Shown: positions 48,522 to 57,948, counted from the stretch's first letter. The stretch is DNA of 64,000 nt from Caldimicrobium sp964493015 (GCA_964493015.1 CAZBLU010000001.1:1-64000), one strand, 5' to 3'. Program-made: numbers and translations. The notes: generated by a model not told the origin, from the letters alone.

Positions 48522-49049
48522 ATGTTTAAGGGCACTACTATTGTTGCGGTAAAGAGGGAGGGGAAGGTAGCCTTAGCTGGTGATGGGCAAGTTACTTTTG
48601 GGAATACTGTTCTGAAACAGCGTGCCAAAAAGATTAGAAGGTTATACAAAGGGCAAGTCCTTGTTGGTTTTGCTGGAGCCACAGCTGATGCCCTCACCCT
48701 CTTTGACAAACTGGAAAAGAAACTTGAAGCCTATAGTGGTCAATTACTTAGGGCAGCTGTTGAGCTTGCCAAGGACTGGAGAACAGATAAAATTCTTCGC
48801 CGTCTTGAGGCCTTTATCATTGCAGCAGATAAAGAACACCTTTTGCTCATTTCTGGGGCTGGAGATGTAGTGGAGCCTGATGAAGAGGTTGTGGCCATTG
48901 GCTCAGGTGGCCCCATGGCCCTTGCTTCAGCCAAGGCTTTGCTACGTTATACGAATCTTTCGGCAAAAGAAATCGCTGAAATCTCTCTTAAGATTGCCAG
49001 TGAAATCTGTATCTACACCAACTCAGAAATCATTGTGGAGGAGCTCTAA
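48522..49049 (+). CDS. hslV: HslV, ATP-dependent protease proteolytic subunit
   Basis: HslV is the proteasome-like threonine protease that works with the HslU unfoldase. After removal of MFKG, Thr5 becomes the catalytic N-terminal threonine (TTIVAVKREGKVALAGDGQV). The GSGGPMALASAKALL loop and NSEIIVEEL end are typical. Length 175 is normal. No ribosome-binding site is visible; a TATAAA at 48507-48512 ends only 10 bp before the ATG, so the transcript may be nearly leaderless. The stop is immediately followed by the hslU start. Confidence 0.96.
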   Translation: MFKGTTIVAVKREGKVALAGDGQVTFGNTVLKQRAKKIRRLYKGQVLVGFAGATADALTLFDKLEKKLEAYSGQLLRAAVELAKDWRTDKILRRLEAFIIAADKEHLLLISGAGDVVEPDEEVVAIGSGGPMALASAKALLRYTNLSAKEIAEISLKIASEICIYTNSEIIVEEL

Positions 49050-50381
49050 TTGAGGAAAAAAGAAAGAGAACTCACTCCCAAAGAGATTGTTGCTGAGCTT
49101 GACCGTTATATTGTAGGACAAGCCAGGGCCAAAAGGGCTGTAGCTATTGCCCTAAGGAACCGTTGGAGGAGACGACAGCTAAAAGGCCCCCTTAAAGAAG
49201 AGATCTATCCCAAAAATATTCTTATGATAGGGCCAACTGGTGTTGGTAAAACAGAGATTGCTCGACGCTTAGCTAAACTGGCTAAGGCCCCTTTTATCAA
49301 GGTAGAGGCCACAAAATTCACCGAAGTTGGCTATGTGGGTAGAGATGTGGAGGCTATGATTAGAGACCTCACCAATATGGCTGTCCAAATGGTAAGAGAA
49401 GAAGAGGAAAAAAAGGTGCTTGAAAGGGCAAAAGAGCTTGCTGAAGAAAGAATTGTTGAACTCTTGTTACCTCAGACCTCGCCCCGAGTTAGTTATGACC
49501 CACTTACAAAGGAGAAATTTCTCAAGATGTTAAGAGATGGAGCCCTTGATGAGCGCGAGATAGAAATTGAAGTTGAACCGAGAGACAGGGCCCCAGCTAT
49601 CGAGATCTTTGCTGCCACAGGACTTGAAGAATTGGAGATGCAACTAAGAGATATGCTCTCCACCTTTATCCCCTTTCGCGTTAAAAAGAGAAGGGTTAAG
49701 ATCAAAGAGGCGCTCCAGATTCTTACTAAGGAAGAAGCAGGTAAATTGATAGATATGGACAAAGTCATAAGAGAGGCCATTACCCGCACTGAAACAAGTG
49801 GCATAGTATTTATTGATGAGATAGATAAAATTGCCAGTCGAGGGGAAACTTCTGGCCCAGATGTCTCTCGAGAAGGAGTTCAAAGAGACCTATTACCCAT
49901 TGTGGAAGGAACGACAGTTAATACCCGCTATGGAATGGTCAGAACAGACTATATCCTCTTCATTGCCAGTGGGGCCTTCCATATAGCTAAACCTTCAGAT
50001 CTAATACCAGAACTACAAGGCAGGTTCCCCATTAGAGTAGAACTTGATCCTCTTACCAAGGAAGACTTCGTTAGAATCCTTACCGAACCAGAAAATGCCA
50101 TTCTCAAACAATATCAAGCCTTGCTTGCTACAGAGAAAGTAGAAATCGAATTTACACCCGAGGCTATAGAAGAAATTGCTCAAATTGCCTACGAAATCAA
50201 TCAAAAAATGGAAAATATTGGTGCCCGAAGACTTTATACAGTGGTAGAAAAGGTCTTAGAAGACCTATCCTTTGAAGCCCCAGATATAGCACCTGCCAAA
50301 GTGGTAATTACACCTCAGTATGTGCGAGAAAAACTGGGAGAAATAATCTCCCGTGAAGATCTTATGAAATTTATTCTTTAA
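49050..50381 (+). CDS. hslU: HslU, ATPase subunit of the HslVU protease
   Basis: HslU is the AAA+ unfoldase that feeds HslV. Walker A (MIGPTGVGKTEIARRLA), the pore loop GYVGRD with its tyrosine, Walker B (GIVFIDEIDKIA), the sensor/arginine region (LQGRFPIRVEL) and the C-terminal ENIGARRLYTVVEKVLED that docks into HslV are present. Length 443 is normal. The start is TTG 49050 directly after the hslV stop. The gene is followed without gap by the transporter ATG. Confidence 0.97.
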   Translation: MRKKERELTPKEIVAELDRYIVGQARAKRAVAIALRNRWRRRQLKGPLKEEIYPKNILMIGPTGVGKTEIARRLAKLAKAPFIKVEATKFTEVGYVGRDVEAMIRDLTNMAVQMVREEEEKKVLERAKELAEERIVELLLPQTSPRVSYDPLTKEKFLKMLRDGALDEREIEIEVEPRDRAPAIEIFAATGLEELEMQLRDMLSTFIPFRVKKRRVKIKEALQILTKEEAGKLIDMDKVIREAITRTETSGIVFIDEIDKIASRGETSGPDVSREGVQRDLLPIVEGTTVNTRYGMVRTDYILFIASGAFHIAKPSDLIPELQGRFPIRVELDPLTKEDFVRILTEPENAILKQYQALLATEKVEIEFTPEAIEEIAQIAYEINQKMENIGARRLYTVVEKVLEDLSFEAPDIAPAKVVITPQYVREKLGEIISREDLMKFIL

Positions 50382-51662
50382 ATGAGTACTTCCAGAATCC
50401 TCTTTTTTACAGGCATCACAGGTAATATCCTTGAATGGTATGACTTTGTGATTTATGGATACTTTGCCAGTGAATTTGCCAAACTCTTTTTTCCCACTTC
50501 TGATCCAGCGGTCTCCTTAATCCTTAGTTTTTTAACCTTTGCCGTAGGTTTTTTCACCAGACCCCTTGGGGCCCTTTTCCTTGGCTATGTGGGAGATAAA
50601 AAGGGTAGAAAGCCTGCCCTCCTTCTATCTATCATTCTTATGGCCATTCCCTCTTTTCTTATGATCTTCCTTCCTACCTATGAAACTATAGGTATCTTAG
50701 CCCCTATTATCCTTGCGCTCCTTAGGCTTCTTCAGGGCTTTTCTGCAGGGGGTGAATACACTACCTCAGTAGCCTTCCTCTTAGAACATAGCCCACCTAA
50801 TAGACGAGCCCTCTGGAGCAGTGTAAACCTCTTTGGAGCTATTGCAGGCATTTTGCTTGGCTCCTTAGTTGCCACTTTTCTATATCACCTTTTGGACAAG
50901 GCAACTATCCAGAGCTATGGTTGGAGATTAGCCTATCTTCCAACCATTTTCTTAGCCTTAATAGGATACCTAATTCGCAAACACACCTATGAAACCCCTG
51001 CCTTTCTCAGAGAAAAGCTCTCTCCCCTCAAAGGCTTTCCTTTACTTCTGGCCATAAGAGAATTTCCCAGATCCTTCTTTTTGGCCCTACTCCTTTCCAT
51101 GGTGCAGGGTGTTGCCTTTTATACGCTTTTCGTATATCTCCCTACATATTTTTCGCGCTATCTATCTCTCTCTTCTGATAAAGCCCTCCTCTCCAATACC
51201 TTAGCTATGGCTATGCTTAATCTCTTGATCTTACCCTGTGCCTATTTGGCAGACCGTTACGGTAGAAGACCACTCTTTCTCTTTTCCCTCACTCTCTATA
51301 CTTTCCTTTCCATTTTGCTCAATAAACTTATTCTCTCGGGAAGCTTTTCCTCAATCCTTATTGCCCATCTCATCTTTGCCACTATTTCTGGTTTCTTTAT
51401 GAGTATCTTACCTGTCACTTTAGCAGAACTTTTTCCTGTTAAGGTGAGAGCCACTTCTTTTGCTGTTCTTTATAACCTTTCCCTTGCCCTTTTTGGCGGA
51501 ACGGCCCCCATGCTTGCTACTTATTTTATTGAAAAAAAGGGCTTTCTCCTCTTTCCAGGGACCTATCTTGCCTTGTGTGCAGGCATTGCCCTTTTATCAG
51601 CCCTGAAGTTTCTACCTGAAACTCATCCCTTGAAATCCCAAGGCACAGCCCAGAGGTCATAG
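50382..51662 (+). CDS. MFS transporter, metabolite:H+ symporter (MHS) family
   Basis: The 426-residue protein has about 12 membrane segments and the MHS-type start GNILEWYDFVIYGYFASEFA, with the MFS loop GYVGDKKGRKPALLLSI between helices 2 and 3 and ADRYGRRP in the second half. LLQGFSAGGEYTTSVAFLLE is typical of the ProP/KgtP/citrate-type symporters. The substrate (organic acid, proline/betaine) cannot be chosen from sequence. It starts immediately after the hslU stop and overlaps rimO on the other strand by 40 bp. Confidence 0.88.
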   Translation: MSTSRILFFTGITGNILEWYDFVIYGYFASEFAKLFFPTSDPAVSLILSFLTFAVGFFTRPLGALFLGYVGDKKGRKPALLLSIILMAIPSFLMIFLPTYETIGILAPIILALLRLLQGFSAGGEYTTSVAFLLEHSPPNRRALWSSVNLFGAIAGILLGSLVATFLYHLLDKATIQSYGWRLAYLPTIFLALIGYLIRKHTYETPAFLREKLSPLKGFPLLLAIREFPRSFFLALLLSMVQGVAFYTLFVYLPTYFSRYLSLSSDKALLSNTLAMAMLNLLILPCAYLADRYGRRPLFLFSLTLYTFLSILLNKLILSGSFSSILIAHLIFATISGFFMSILPVTLAELFPVKVRATSFAVLYNLSLALFGGTAPMLATYFIEKKGFLLFPGTYLALCAGIALLSALKFLPETHPLKSQGTAQRS

Positions 51663-52912
51663 ACCCCACTTCTTGTAATCTTCACCTTTACAAGAGATCC
51701 AGGGAGATGAGATCCCTTCAGCAAATAGGTTAAGCCATCTATTTCAGGGGCTTGAAGCCTGGCTATACCAAATCTTCTCCCCTTAAAATCTTCACCTAAG
51801 ACAAGGAGCTCCTCTTCAACTCCCACCCTTTCCTTTAGCCTGGCTTTGGTTATCTCCTTTTGAAGCCTTAAGACCTCTCTTTTCCTTCTCAACCGCTCTT
51901 TCATGGGAATTTGACCAGGTAGCTTCTCTGCAGGGGTTCCCTCTTCAGGATAAAAAGGAAAGACCCCTAAATATTCAAATTTGGCAAGCTTGAGGAACTC
52001 AAGGAGATAGGCAAATTCTTTATCCCCTTCTCCTGGAAATCCTACAATCAAACTCGTCCTAAAAGAAACCATGGGATTAAGTTTTCTAACATGTTCCATA
52101 AGGTTTAAAATTTTTTCAGGCGAATAAGGCCTCTTCATAGCCTTAAGAAGATTTGGATGGGCATGCTGAATAGGTATATCAAGGTAGGGCACTACCTTGG
52201 GGAGCTCTAAAATCCGCTCTAAAAGCCCTTCCTCAAGATGTGAGGGATGCAAATAGAGAAGACGAATTCTAAACTCAAAAGGCAAAAGACTAAGTTCTTT
52301 TAAAAGATAAAGTAGACCATCCTTCAACCCCAAATCCCTTCCATAGAGGGTCAGATCCTGGCCAACTAAAATTAGCTCTTTAATTCCCTTTTCTAAAAGT
52401 TTACGAGCCTCTCTAAGGAGTGATTCCAGAGGTTTACTTCTATAGGAGCCCCTAATTTTAGGGATAGTACAGTAGCTACAACGATGATTACAGCCCTCAG
52501 ATATCTTAAGATAGGCATAAAAGGGACTTTCAGTTAAGACTTTGTCTTCTGGCTCCTCTTTGGTAAAAAACTGAAAGGGTTCTATACCGTAAAACTCATC
52601 CACCTCAGGGAGTAGCTCCCTAAGGGTCTCTAAGGAATATCTTGCAGGCAAACACCCAGAAACTATTAATTTCTGAGACCCCTTTTTTAAAGAAGCTAAG
52701 TCTAATATATGATCAATAGCCTCTTCCACAGAGGGCTTTATAAAGGCACAGGTATTTACCCAGAGGATATCTGCCTCTTCAGGATCTAAGGTGAAAGTAT
52801 AACCTCTTTTTTGAAAGAGATAGAGGAGTTTTTCGAAATCACTCTTATTTTTGGGGCAACCAAGACTAACAGGATAGAGCTTTTTAGATGGTCTTAATTT
52901 GGGTGATTTCAT
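51623..52912 (-). CDS. rimO: RimO, ribosomal protein S12 methylthiotransferase
   Basis: RimO adds a methylthio group to an aspartate of ribosomal protein S12. It has the N-terminal UPF0004 domain with three cluster cysteines (SLGCPKNKSD, VNTCAFIKPS, VSGCLPARY), the radical-SAM motif CNHRCSYCTIPKIRGSYRS and a C-terminal TRAM domain. SLGCPKN and the PKIRGxYRS signature separate RimO from MiaB. Length 429 is normal. It is the last gene of ldt-panC-panD-rimO and its start lies 29 bp inside panD. Its 3' end overlaps the MHS transporter gene by 40 bp. Confidence 0.93.
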   Translation of the reverse strand: MKSPKLRPSKKLYPVSLGCPKNKSDFEKLLYLFQKRGYTFTLDPEEADILWVNTCAFIKPSVEEAIDHILDLASLKKGSQKLIVSGCLPARYSLETLRELLPEVDEFYGIEPFQFFTKEEPEDKVLTESPFYAYLKISEGCNHRCSYCTIPKIRGSYRSKPLESLLREARKLLEKGIKELILVGQDLTLYGRDLGLKDGLLYLLKELSLLPFEFRIRLLYLHPSHLEEGLLERILELPKVVPYLDIPIQHAHPNLLKAMKRPYSPEKILNLMEHVRKLNPMVSFRTSLIVGFPGEGDKEFAYLLEFLKLAKFEYLGVFPFYPEEGTPAEKLPGQIPMKERLRRKREVLRLQKEITKARLKERVGVEEELLVLGEDFKGRRFGIARLQAPEIDGLTYLLKGSHLPGSLVKVKITRSGVYDLWAVPWDFKG

Positions 52913-53240
52913 TTTTATCGTTTAGATAGAGAAGTTTTGTCCTGAAAAAGGGTAGCTCAGCATCGCTAATCCAGGAATAGGAGACAATAATAATTCTATC
53001 CCCCACTTCACCAAGCCTTGCCGAGGCCCCATTGAGAATAACTTCTCCCTTTTCGCCTTCAATGAGGTAGGTTTCAAAGCGTTCTCCATTGTTAAGGTTA
53101 TAAACCCAAACTGCCTCCATGGGCAAAAGACCAGCCTTTTCCATGATCTCCCTATCAAGGGTTAGACTTCCTTCATAATTAAGGTTCTTATCTGTTATGG
53201 TAGCCTGATGAATCTTGGCCTTTAAAAATTTGCGTAACAT
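52884..53240 (-). CDS. panD: Aspartate 1-decarboxylase
   Basis: PanD makes beta-alanine from aspartate for pantothenate. It is made as a proenzyme and self-cleaves between Gly and Ser to form the pyruvoyl cofactor; the site is seen in NLNYEGSLTLDREIM. The NNGERFETYLIEG and LNGASARLGEVGDRIIIVSY segments match the family. Length 118 is normal. Starts 2 bp after panC and overlaps rimO by 29 bp. Confidence 0.95.
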   Translation of the reverse strand: MLRKFLKAKIHQATITDKNLNYEGSLTLDREIMEKAGLLPMEAVWVYNLNNGERFETYLIEGEKGEVILNGASARLGEVGDRIIIVSYSWISDAELPFFRTKLLYLNDKNEITQIKTI

Positions 53241-53242
53241 CC

Positions 53243-54100
53243 TTAGCCCTCCTCTTTTGGTTTTATAATCCTATTATCAATTAGTCTTGTTTTCCCCACA
53301 AAGACCGCTAAGGCAAGTAAAACGGGGCCCCTAATATGGGAGACCCTCTCTAAAGTTTGAGGATCAACTATCTCCACATATTGCACCTTAGTGTAAGGAA
53401 AATTTTCAATATACTCTCTAACAAGTTTAACTATCCTCTCTGGGTCTTTCTCCCCACCAAGGACCAGCCTTTCAGCAAGCTTTAAGGCCTGGTAAAGGGA
53501 TAGAGCTGACCTTCTTTCCTCCTCATTGAGATAAGTATTTCTGGAACTTAGGGCCAAACCATCAAAGTCCCTAACTATAGGATGAGAGAGGATTTCCACA
53601 TCTAAGTTGAGGTCTTTAACCATTTGTTGAATTATTCTCAACTGCTGATAGTCCTTTTCCCCAAAAATAGCTATATCAGGCTTAATGATGTTAAAAAGCT
53701 TTAGAACAACTGTTGCTACCCCTCTAAAATGCCCAGGCCTATAGGCCCCACAAAGCCCAGAGCTAAGCTTGGTTACCTCAACAAAGGTCTGGAAATCATC
53801 TGGATACATCTCCTCAGCCTCTGGACAAAAGAGGAGGTCTACTCCTTCTGCCTCTAAAAGCTTTGCATCTCTATCAAGATCCCGAGGATAGACCTTGAAA
53901 TCCTCCTCTTGACCAAACTGAAGAGGATTGACAAAGATGCTAACTACCACCTTATCAGCCTTATTTTTAGCCATTCTTACTAAGCTTAGATGTCCCTCAT
54001 GGAGATAGCCCATAGTAGGGACAAGGGCAACTGTGTGCCCCTCTCTTTTGTATTCCCTTATTCTCTCTTTTATGAGCTCAATGCTTTTAATTACTTCCAT
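53243..54100 (-). CDS. panC: Pantothenate synthetase
   Basis: PanC joins pantoate and beta-alanine with ATP. The HIGH-like motif MGYLHEGHLSLVRMAK, SIFVNPLQFG, FGEKDYQQL, and the KMSKS-equivalent ALSSRNTYLN are present. Length 285 is normal. It overlaps the L,D-transpeptidase gene by 10 bp and is followed by panD. panB is not in the window. Confidence 0.96.
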   Translation of the reverse strand: MEVIKSIELIKERIREYKREGHTVALVPTMGYLHEGHLSLVRMAKNKADKVVVSIFVNPLQFGQEEDFKVYPRDLDRDAKLLEAEGVDLLFCPEAEEMYPDDFQTFVEVTKLSSGLCGAYRPGHFRGVATVVLKLFNIIKPDIAIFGEKDYQQLRIIQQMVKDLNLDVEILSHPIVRDFDGLALSSRNTYLNEEERRSALSLYQALKLAERLVLGGEKDPERIVKLVREYIENFPYTKVQYVEIVDPQTLERVSHIRGPVLLALAVFVGKTRLIDNRIIKPKEEG

Positions 54101-54942
54101 GTCTCCAAATCTATGAATTCTAAAGGTTCCATATGAGCGAAGATCCTCTGCAAGATCACACCTTTTAGTCTTTCCTCCTTCTCTACTTCAAATTTCCCCT
54201 CGCCCTGACTTTTTAATTGCTGAGCCAATCTTCCCTTATGCCACTCCTCCCAGAGAAGAATCCTCTCTCCTTTGGCACTTTCCTTTAGATAAAAATACCA
54301 ATAAGTAGCCTCATCAATCCTAAAATATAAAGCACCTTCCCAAAAATCCAAAGGCTTCACCTTGAGGGGATAGGCTAATTTTTTAAGAAACTCATAGAGG
54401 CCCTTTTCGCTATCAACCAAATAGACCCTTTGCCCAGGCCTAAGAAAGGGGATAAGTCTCTCCAAATCAGGGTTATTTAAGGCTACACAACCTTGTGTCC
54501 AGTTGTAATTAAGGCCTCCCTTTTCTTTTTTAAAGGAACCACCTCCATGAATGCCAATGGCGTTACCAAGGGTTTTCCCTTCAGCCCTCTTTAATCTTGC
54601 AAAATCTATTTCTCCTCTATAATAAGCCCAAGAAAGATCGTTCCAATTAGGATAAGAGAGCTCAATAAAGTAGTAATACTGGGCAGAAAGTCTAATCTCG
54701 GTTATTTTGTAAATTCCCTCAGGGGTAAGGAAATCTCCCCTTTTACTCTTAGGAAGAAGGCTTTTTAAACCATGTCCTGCTGGAAAGTCCATTAAAACCT
54801 CTTCCCCCCTTTTAAGATAGAGACGATATTTTGCCTTATCATAAAGGAGGTAAAGCTCTTGTGAGCCTTCTACTACATTTGCCAACAGTAATATAATCCA
54901 AATTAAAACTAAGGTTTGTCTTAAAAAAAGAATAAAGCCCAT
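54091..54942 (-). CDS. L,D-transpeptidase (YkuD-type), exported
   Basis: This protein has a signal peptide (residues ~4-24) and a YkuD catalytic domain whose His and Cys are visible in IGIHGGGSFKKEKG and NWTQGCVALNN. YkuD enzymes cross-link peptidoglycan 3-3 or attach lipoproteins; a periplasmic role follows. The C-terminal ~90 residues after the domain are an extra region of unknown function. Length 283. It is the first gene of the pan-rimO run and overlaps panC by 10 bp. A sequence-only choice between peptidoglycan and other substrates is not possible. Confidence 0.85.
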   Translation of the reverse strand: MGFILFLRQTLVLIWIILLLANVVEGSQELYLLYDKAKYRLYLKRGEEVLMDFPAGHGLKSLLPKSKRGDFLTPEGIYKITEIRLSAQYYYFIELSYPNWNDLSWAYYRGEIDFARLKRAEGKTLGNAIGIHGGGSFKKEKGGLNYNWTQGCVALNNPDLERLIPFLRPGQRVYLVDSEKGLYEFLKKLAYPLKVKPLDFWEGALYFRIDEATYWYFYLKESAKGERILLWEEWHKGRLAQQLKSQGEGKFEVEKEERLKGVILQRIFAHMEPLEFIDLETWK

Positions 54943-54959
54943 TTTTTAAAAAAAACCCC

Positions 54960-54987
54960 TTGACAATATCATAAAATCTTTTAAAAA
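54960..54987 (+). promoter_or_regulatory. Promoter for the YjbQ gene, probably leaderless
   Basis: A perfect TTGACA (54960-54965) is separated by 16 bp from TAAAAA (54982-54987). Transcription would start at about 54994-54997, i.e. at or within a few bases of the ATG at 54997, and no Shine-Dalgarno sequence precedes it. Confidence 0.5.
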
Positions 54988-54996
54988 TAACAAACA

Positions 54997-55383
54997 ATGG
55001 AAATTATAACTGTCAAGACCACCAAAAAGACGGAATTAATTGACATTACTTCAGACATTGAAAAGGTTCTCCCTCATAAAGACGGGCTTTGTATCCTTTT
55101 TAATCCCCATACAACCGCTGGTATAATCGTTAACGAAGGGGCTGACCCTTCCGTAAAGGAAGATATCTTGGCCATATATGGACATATAGCCCCTGAAAAA
55201 TATCCCTATAAACATTTGGAGGGAAACTCTCCTGGACACATAAAAGCAAGTCTTACAGGGCCAAGCATGGTGCTCCTTGTGGAGAAGGGAAAGCTTGTGC
55301 TTGGCACCTGGCAGAGGGTCTTCTTTGCTGAATACGATGGTCCACGCACAAGAAAGATTTATATTAAATTCATTGAAGGTTAA
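54997..55383 (+). CDS. yjbQ: YjbQ-family (UPF0047) protein
   Basis: The 128-residue protein belongs to the UPF0047/YjbQ family, reported to have weak thiamine-phosphate synthase activity; the physiological role is unsettled. Conserved features are ILFNPHTTAGIIVNEGADPS, the metal-binding-like histidines in HLEGNSPGHIKASLTG, and GTWQRVFFAEYDGPRTRK at the end. Length is typical. It begins with a leaderless-looking start and is followed 4 bp later by the TPR lipoprotein gene. Confidence 0.92.
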   Translation: MEIITVKTTKKTELIDITSDIEKVLPHKDGLCILFNPHTTAGIIVNEGADPSVKEDILAIYGHIAPEKYPYKHLEGNSPGHIKASLTGPSMVLLVEKGKLVLGTWQRVFFAEYDGPRTRKIYIKFIEG

Positions 55384-55387
55384 AATT

Positions 55388-56149
55388 ATGCGCAAAATAC
55401 TTTTAGGGCTTATACTTTTAGTTGCTCTAATTTCTTGCAAGGCTCAGCCTCAATATTACCAGGACAAAATTACTTCCCATAAAGAAGTGGCTAAGCTTTA
55501 CATTGCTGAGGGTCGTTATACTGAAGCTCTCAAAGAGCTTGAGCAAGCTAAAAAAACCATAGAGTGTGATGCCGAAACTTATAATCTCTTAGCCACAGTT
55601 TATATGGCCAAAAAGGAATATGAAAAGGCAGAAGAGGCCCTAAATGAGGCCTTAAAAAGGGATCCTAACTATTCAGAGGCCTATACCAATTATGGAACCT
55701 TAAGGATGCTGCAGGGAAGGTATCAGGAAGCTATACAATATTTCGAAAGGGCCCTTGAAAATCCTCTATACCTTAATGCCCATTTAGCCTTAACTAACAT
55801 GGGCTGGGCCTATTACCAACTGGGAGACAAGGAAAAGGCCGTAAATACCCTTTATTCAGCTATAAGAGAAAATGCAAGGGCCTCCAAGGCTTTAATTTAT
55901 CTTGCTCTCATCCATTTAAACGAGGGTGACTTGAATTCTGCTGAGTTTTATCTCAAACGGGTTCTTAAATACGACAGGGGCTCATTAGAGGCCCGTTACT
56001 ACTTAGGGGAAGTCTTTTTTAGGCAAGGGAAGCTTAACCTGGCAAAAGAAATATGGAATTCCGTTATTCAGCTCAATCCTGGCTCTGAATGGGGGAACCT
56101 TGCCGAAGATAGGCTCTATTTTCTCCAAAAATTAGAATCCCCTAAGTGA
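55388..56149 (+). CDS. TPR lipoprotein (PilF/PilW-like)
   Basis: A lipoprotein signal peptide ends in LISC (Cys17), then at least five to six TPR repeats follow (e.g. EGRYTEALKELEQAKKTIEC, KKEYEKAEEALNEALKRDPN, QGRYQEAIQYFERALENPLY). This resembles PilF/PilW, which helps assemble the type IV pilus secretin in the outer membrane; pilus genes are not in the window, so the role is uncertain. ATG 55388 is chosen because it begins the signal peptide; the frame is open further upstream but inside yjbQ. The 3' end overlaps leuA by 18 bp. Confidence 0.8.
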   Translation: MRKILLGLILLVALISCKAQPQYYQDKITSHKEVAKLYIAEGRYTEALKELEQAKKTIECDAETYNLLATVYMAKKEYEKAEEALNEALKRDPNYSEAYTNYGTLRMLQGRYQEAIQYFERALENPLYLNAHLALTNMGWAYYQLGDKEKAVNTLYSAIRENARASKALIYLALIHLNEGDLNSAEFYLKRVLKYDRGSLEARYYLGEVFFRQGKLNLAKEIWNSVIQLNPGSEWGNLAEDRLYFLQKLESPK

Positions 56150-57763
56150 ACTCTTTAGGGCTTCTCCCTTTTCCAAATAGGCTTCAAGTCTATTCAGAGC
56201 CTTAATGAGGGCCTTCAAACTGGCAATTACAATATCTCCGTCTTTACCCAGGCCAGCAGACCTCTTCCCCGTAGTGTTCTCAAGGATGACCCCGCAAATA
56301 CCCTCAGCCGAAGTGCCTCCAGAGAGGGCATCAATGTGAAAATCTATAAGCTTTAGGGCCTTCTTATTTGGCTCGCCACTAAAGGTATATCCCAGGGCCT
56401 CTGCTACAGCCTTATAGGCTGCATCAATGGGCCCTACCCCAAGACCAACAGAAACCTTTTTTCCCTCTTTCCTATCCTCTATTTCCACTTGGGCAATAGG
56501 TCTGAGAGATCCACTCAACACGCTTATCACCTGAGAAGATAAAAGCTGATATCTATAACTTTCTTCCAAGAGAAGATCAAGGACGATCCCTTCTAAATAG
56601 GCTTCATCAACCTGCCTAAGAAAATCTTTCACCTCTTCCCTGTAGCGTTCAAAGACCTTGTCTAAAAGCTCTTTATTCAACTTCCAGCCTAAGCTTTCCA
56701 GTTTAAAGGAGAGGGCATGTCTCCCAGAGTGTTTTCCAAGAACAATAGCAGAGCCTGTCCAGCCGATGTCTTCAGGATTAATAATTTCATAGGTAGTTCT
56801 CTCACAGAGCACTCCGTGTTGATGAATACCTGATTCGTGAGCAAAGGCATTGGCTCCCACAATAGCCTTATTTGGCTGAACAACCATACCTGTATAACTC
56901 GAAACAAGCTGACTTACAGGAACTATCTTTTTAGTATTAATTTTTATCTCTGGCTCATAGCCAAGTTTCTCTCTAAAGAAATCTGCCCTGGTTTTAAGGG
57001 CCATGATAATCTCCTCTAAGGCGGCATTACCTGCCCTCTCTCCAATGCCATTAATAGTGCCCTCCACCTGAGTGGCCCCAGCAAGGATAGCAGAAAGAGA
57101 ATTGGCTACCGCAAGGCCAAGATCATTGTGACAGTGAACAGAAAGTCTTAATCTTCCAGCCCTTAAGGCCTCTTCATAACCCGCTTCTATAAGCCGCTCC
57201 ACGAGAAATTTGATTAGCGAGTAATACTCCTGAGGCACGGTGTAACCCACTGTGTCTGGAATATTAATCGTACTTGCCCCTGACTTTACTACCTCTAAGA
57301 CCACCTGAGCCAGAAATTCTCGATCACTCCTTGTGGCATCCTCAGCAGAGAATTCCACATCAGGGCAGAGACTCCTTGCAAAGGAGACCGCTTCTTTAGC
57401 AATCTCTAAAACCTCATCCCTTGTCTTTTTAAGTTTGTATTTAAGATGTATGTCTGAAGTGGCAATAAATGTATGAATCCTTGGGGATTCTGCCACTTTT
57501 ATAGCCTCCCAAGCAACCTCTATGTCTTTTTTATTGGCCCGAGCAAGGGCAGCTATGGTTACTCCCTTTACCTCTTTAGCCAAGGTTTGCACAGCCTTAA
57601 AATCTCCAGGAGAAGTAATAGGGAAACCAGCTTCAATAACATCAATGCCAAGCTCTGCAAGAGCCCTACCAATCTCTATTTTCTGTTTGATATTAAGAGA
57701 AACCCCAGGAGATTGCTCCCCATCTCTAAGGGTGGTATCAAAAAAGATTATCCTCGGATGCAA
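56132..57763 (-). CDS. leuA: 2-isopropylmalate synthase
   Basis: LeuA condenses acetyl-CoA with 2-oxoisovalerate, the first committed step to leucine. The N-terminal TIM barrel has FDTTLRDGEQSPGVSLNIKQ, the metal histidines in SVHCHNDLGLAVANSL, and NGIGERAGNAALEEI; GIHQHG is also visible. The C-terminal LeuA dimer domain (residues ~400-543) gives leucine feedback control. Length 543 fits the long bacterial type. TTG 57763 is the start, preceded by GGAGGTGG at good spacing. The perfect TATAAT on the minus strand some 25 bp upstream lacks a clear -35. Confidence 0.95.
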   Translation of the reverse strand: MHPRIIFFDTTLRDGEQSPGVSLNIKQKIEIGRALAELGIDVIEAGFPITSPGDFKAVQTLAKEVKGVTIAALARANKKDIEVAWEAIKVAESPRIHTFIATSDIHLKYKLKKTRDEVLEIAKEAVSFARSLCPDVEFSAEDATRSDREFLAQVVLEVVKSGASTINIPDTVGYTVPQEYYSLIKFLVERLIEAGYEEALRAGRLRLSVHCHNDLGLAVANSLSAILAGATQVEGTINGIGERAGNAALEEIIMALKTRADFFREKLGYEPEIKINTKKIVPVSQLVSSYTGMVVQPNKAIVGANAFAHESGIHQHGVLCERTTYEIINPEDIGWTGSAIVLGKHSGRHALSFKLESLGWKLNKELLDKVFERYREEVKDFLRQVDEAYLEGIVLDLLLEESYRYQLLSSQVISVLSGSLRPIAQVEIEDRKEGKKVSVGLGVGPIDAAYKAVAEALGYTFSGEPNKKALKLIDFHIDALSGGTSAEGICGVILENTTGKRSAGLGKDGDIVIASLKALIKALNRLEAYLEKGEALKSSLRGF

Positions 57764-57948
57764 TGTCCACCTCCAATTTATATTTATTATAAAATTAAAC
57801 TTGTTTCACCTTTTTTCAAGGCTAATATGGTATAATCAATCAAAATTATAACACTAAGGTAAAAGCTTAAAAGGGTAGATCTATTTTTGACCTCTATTCA
57901 ACCTGAAAGCTTACGAAAAAACAAAAAAATGTTAAAATTAAGTTTGGA

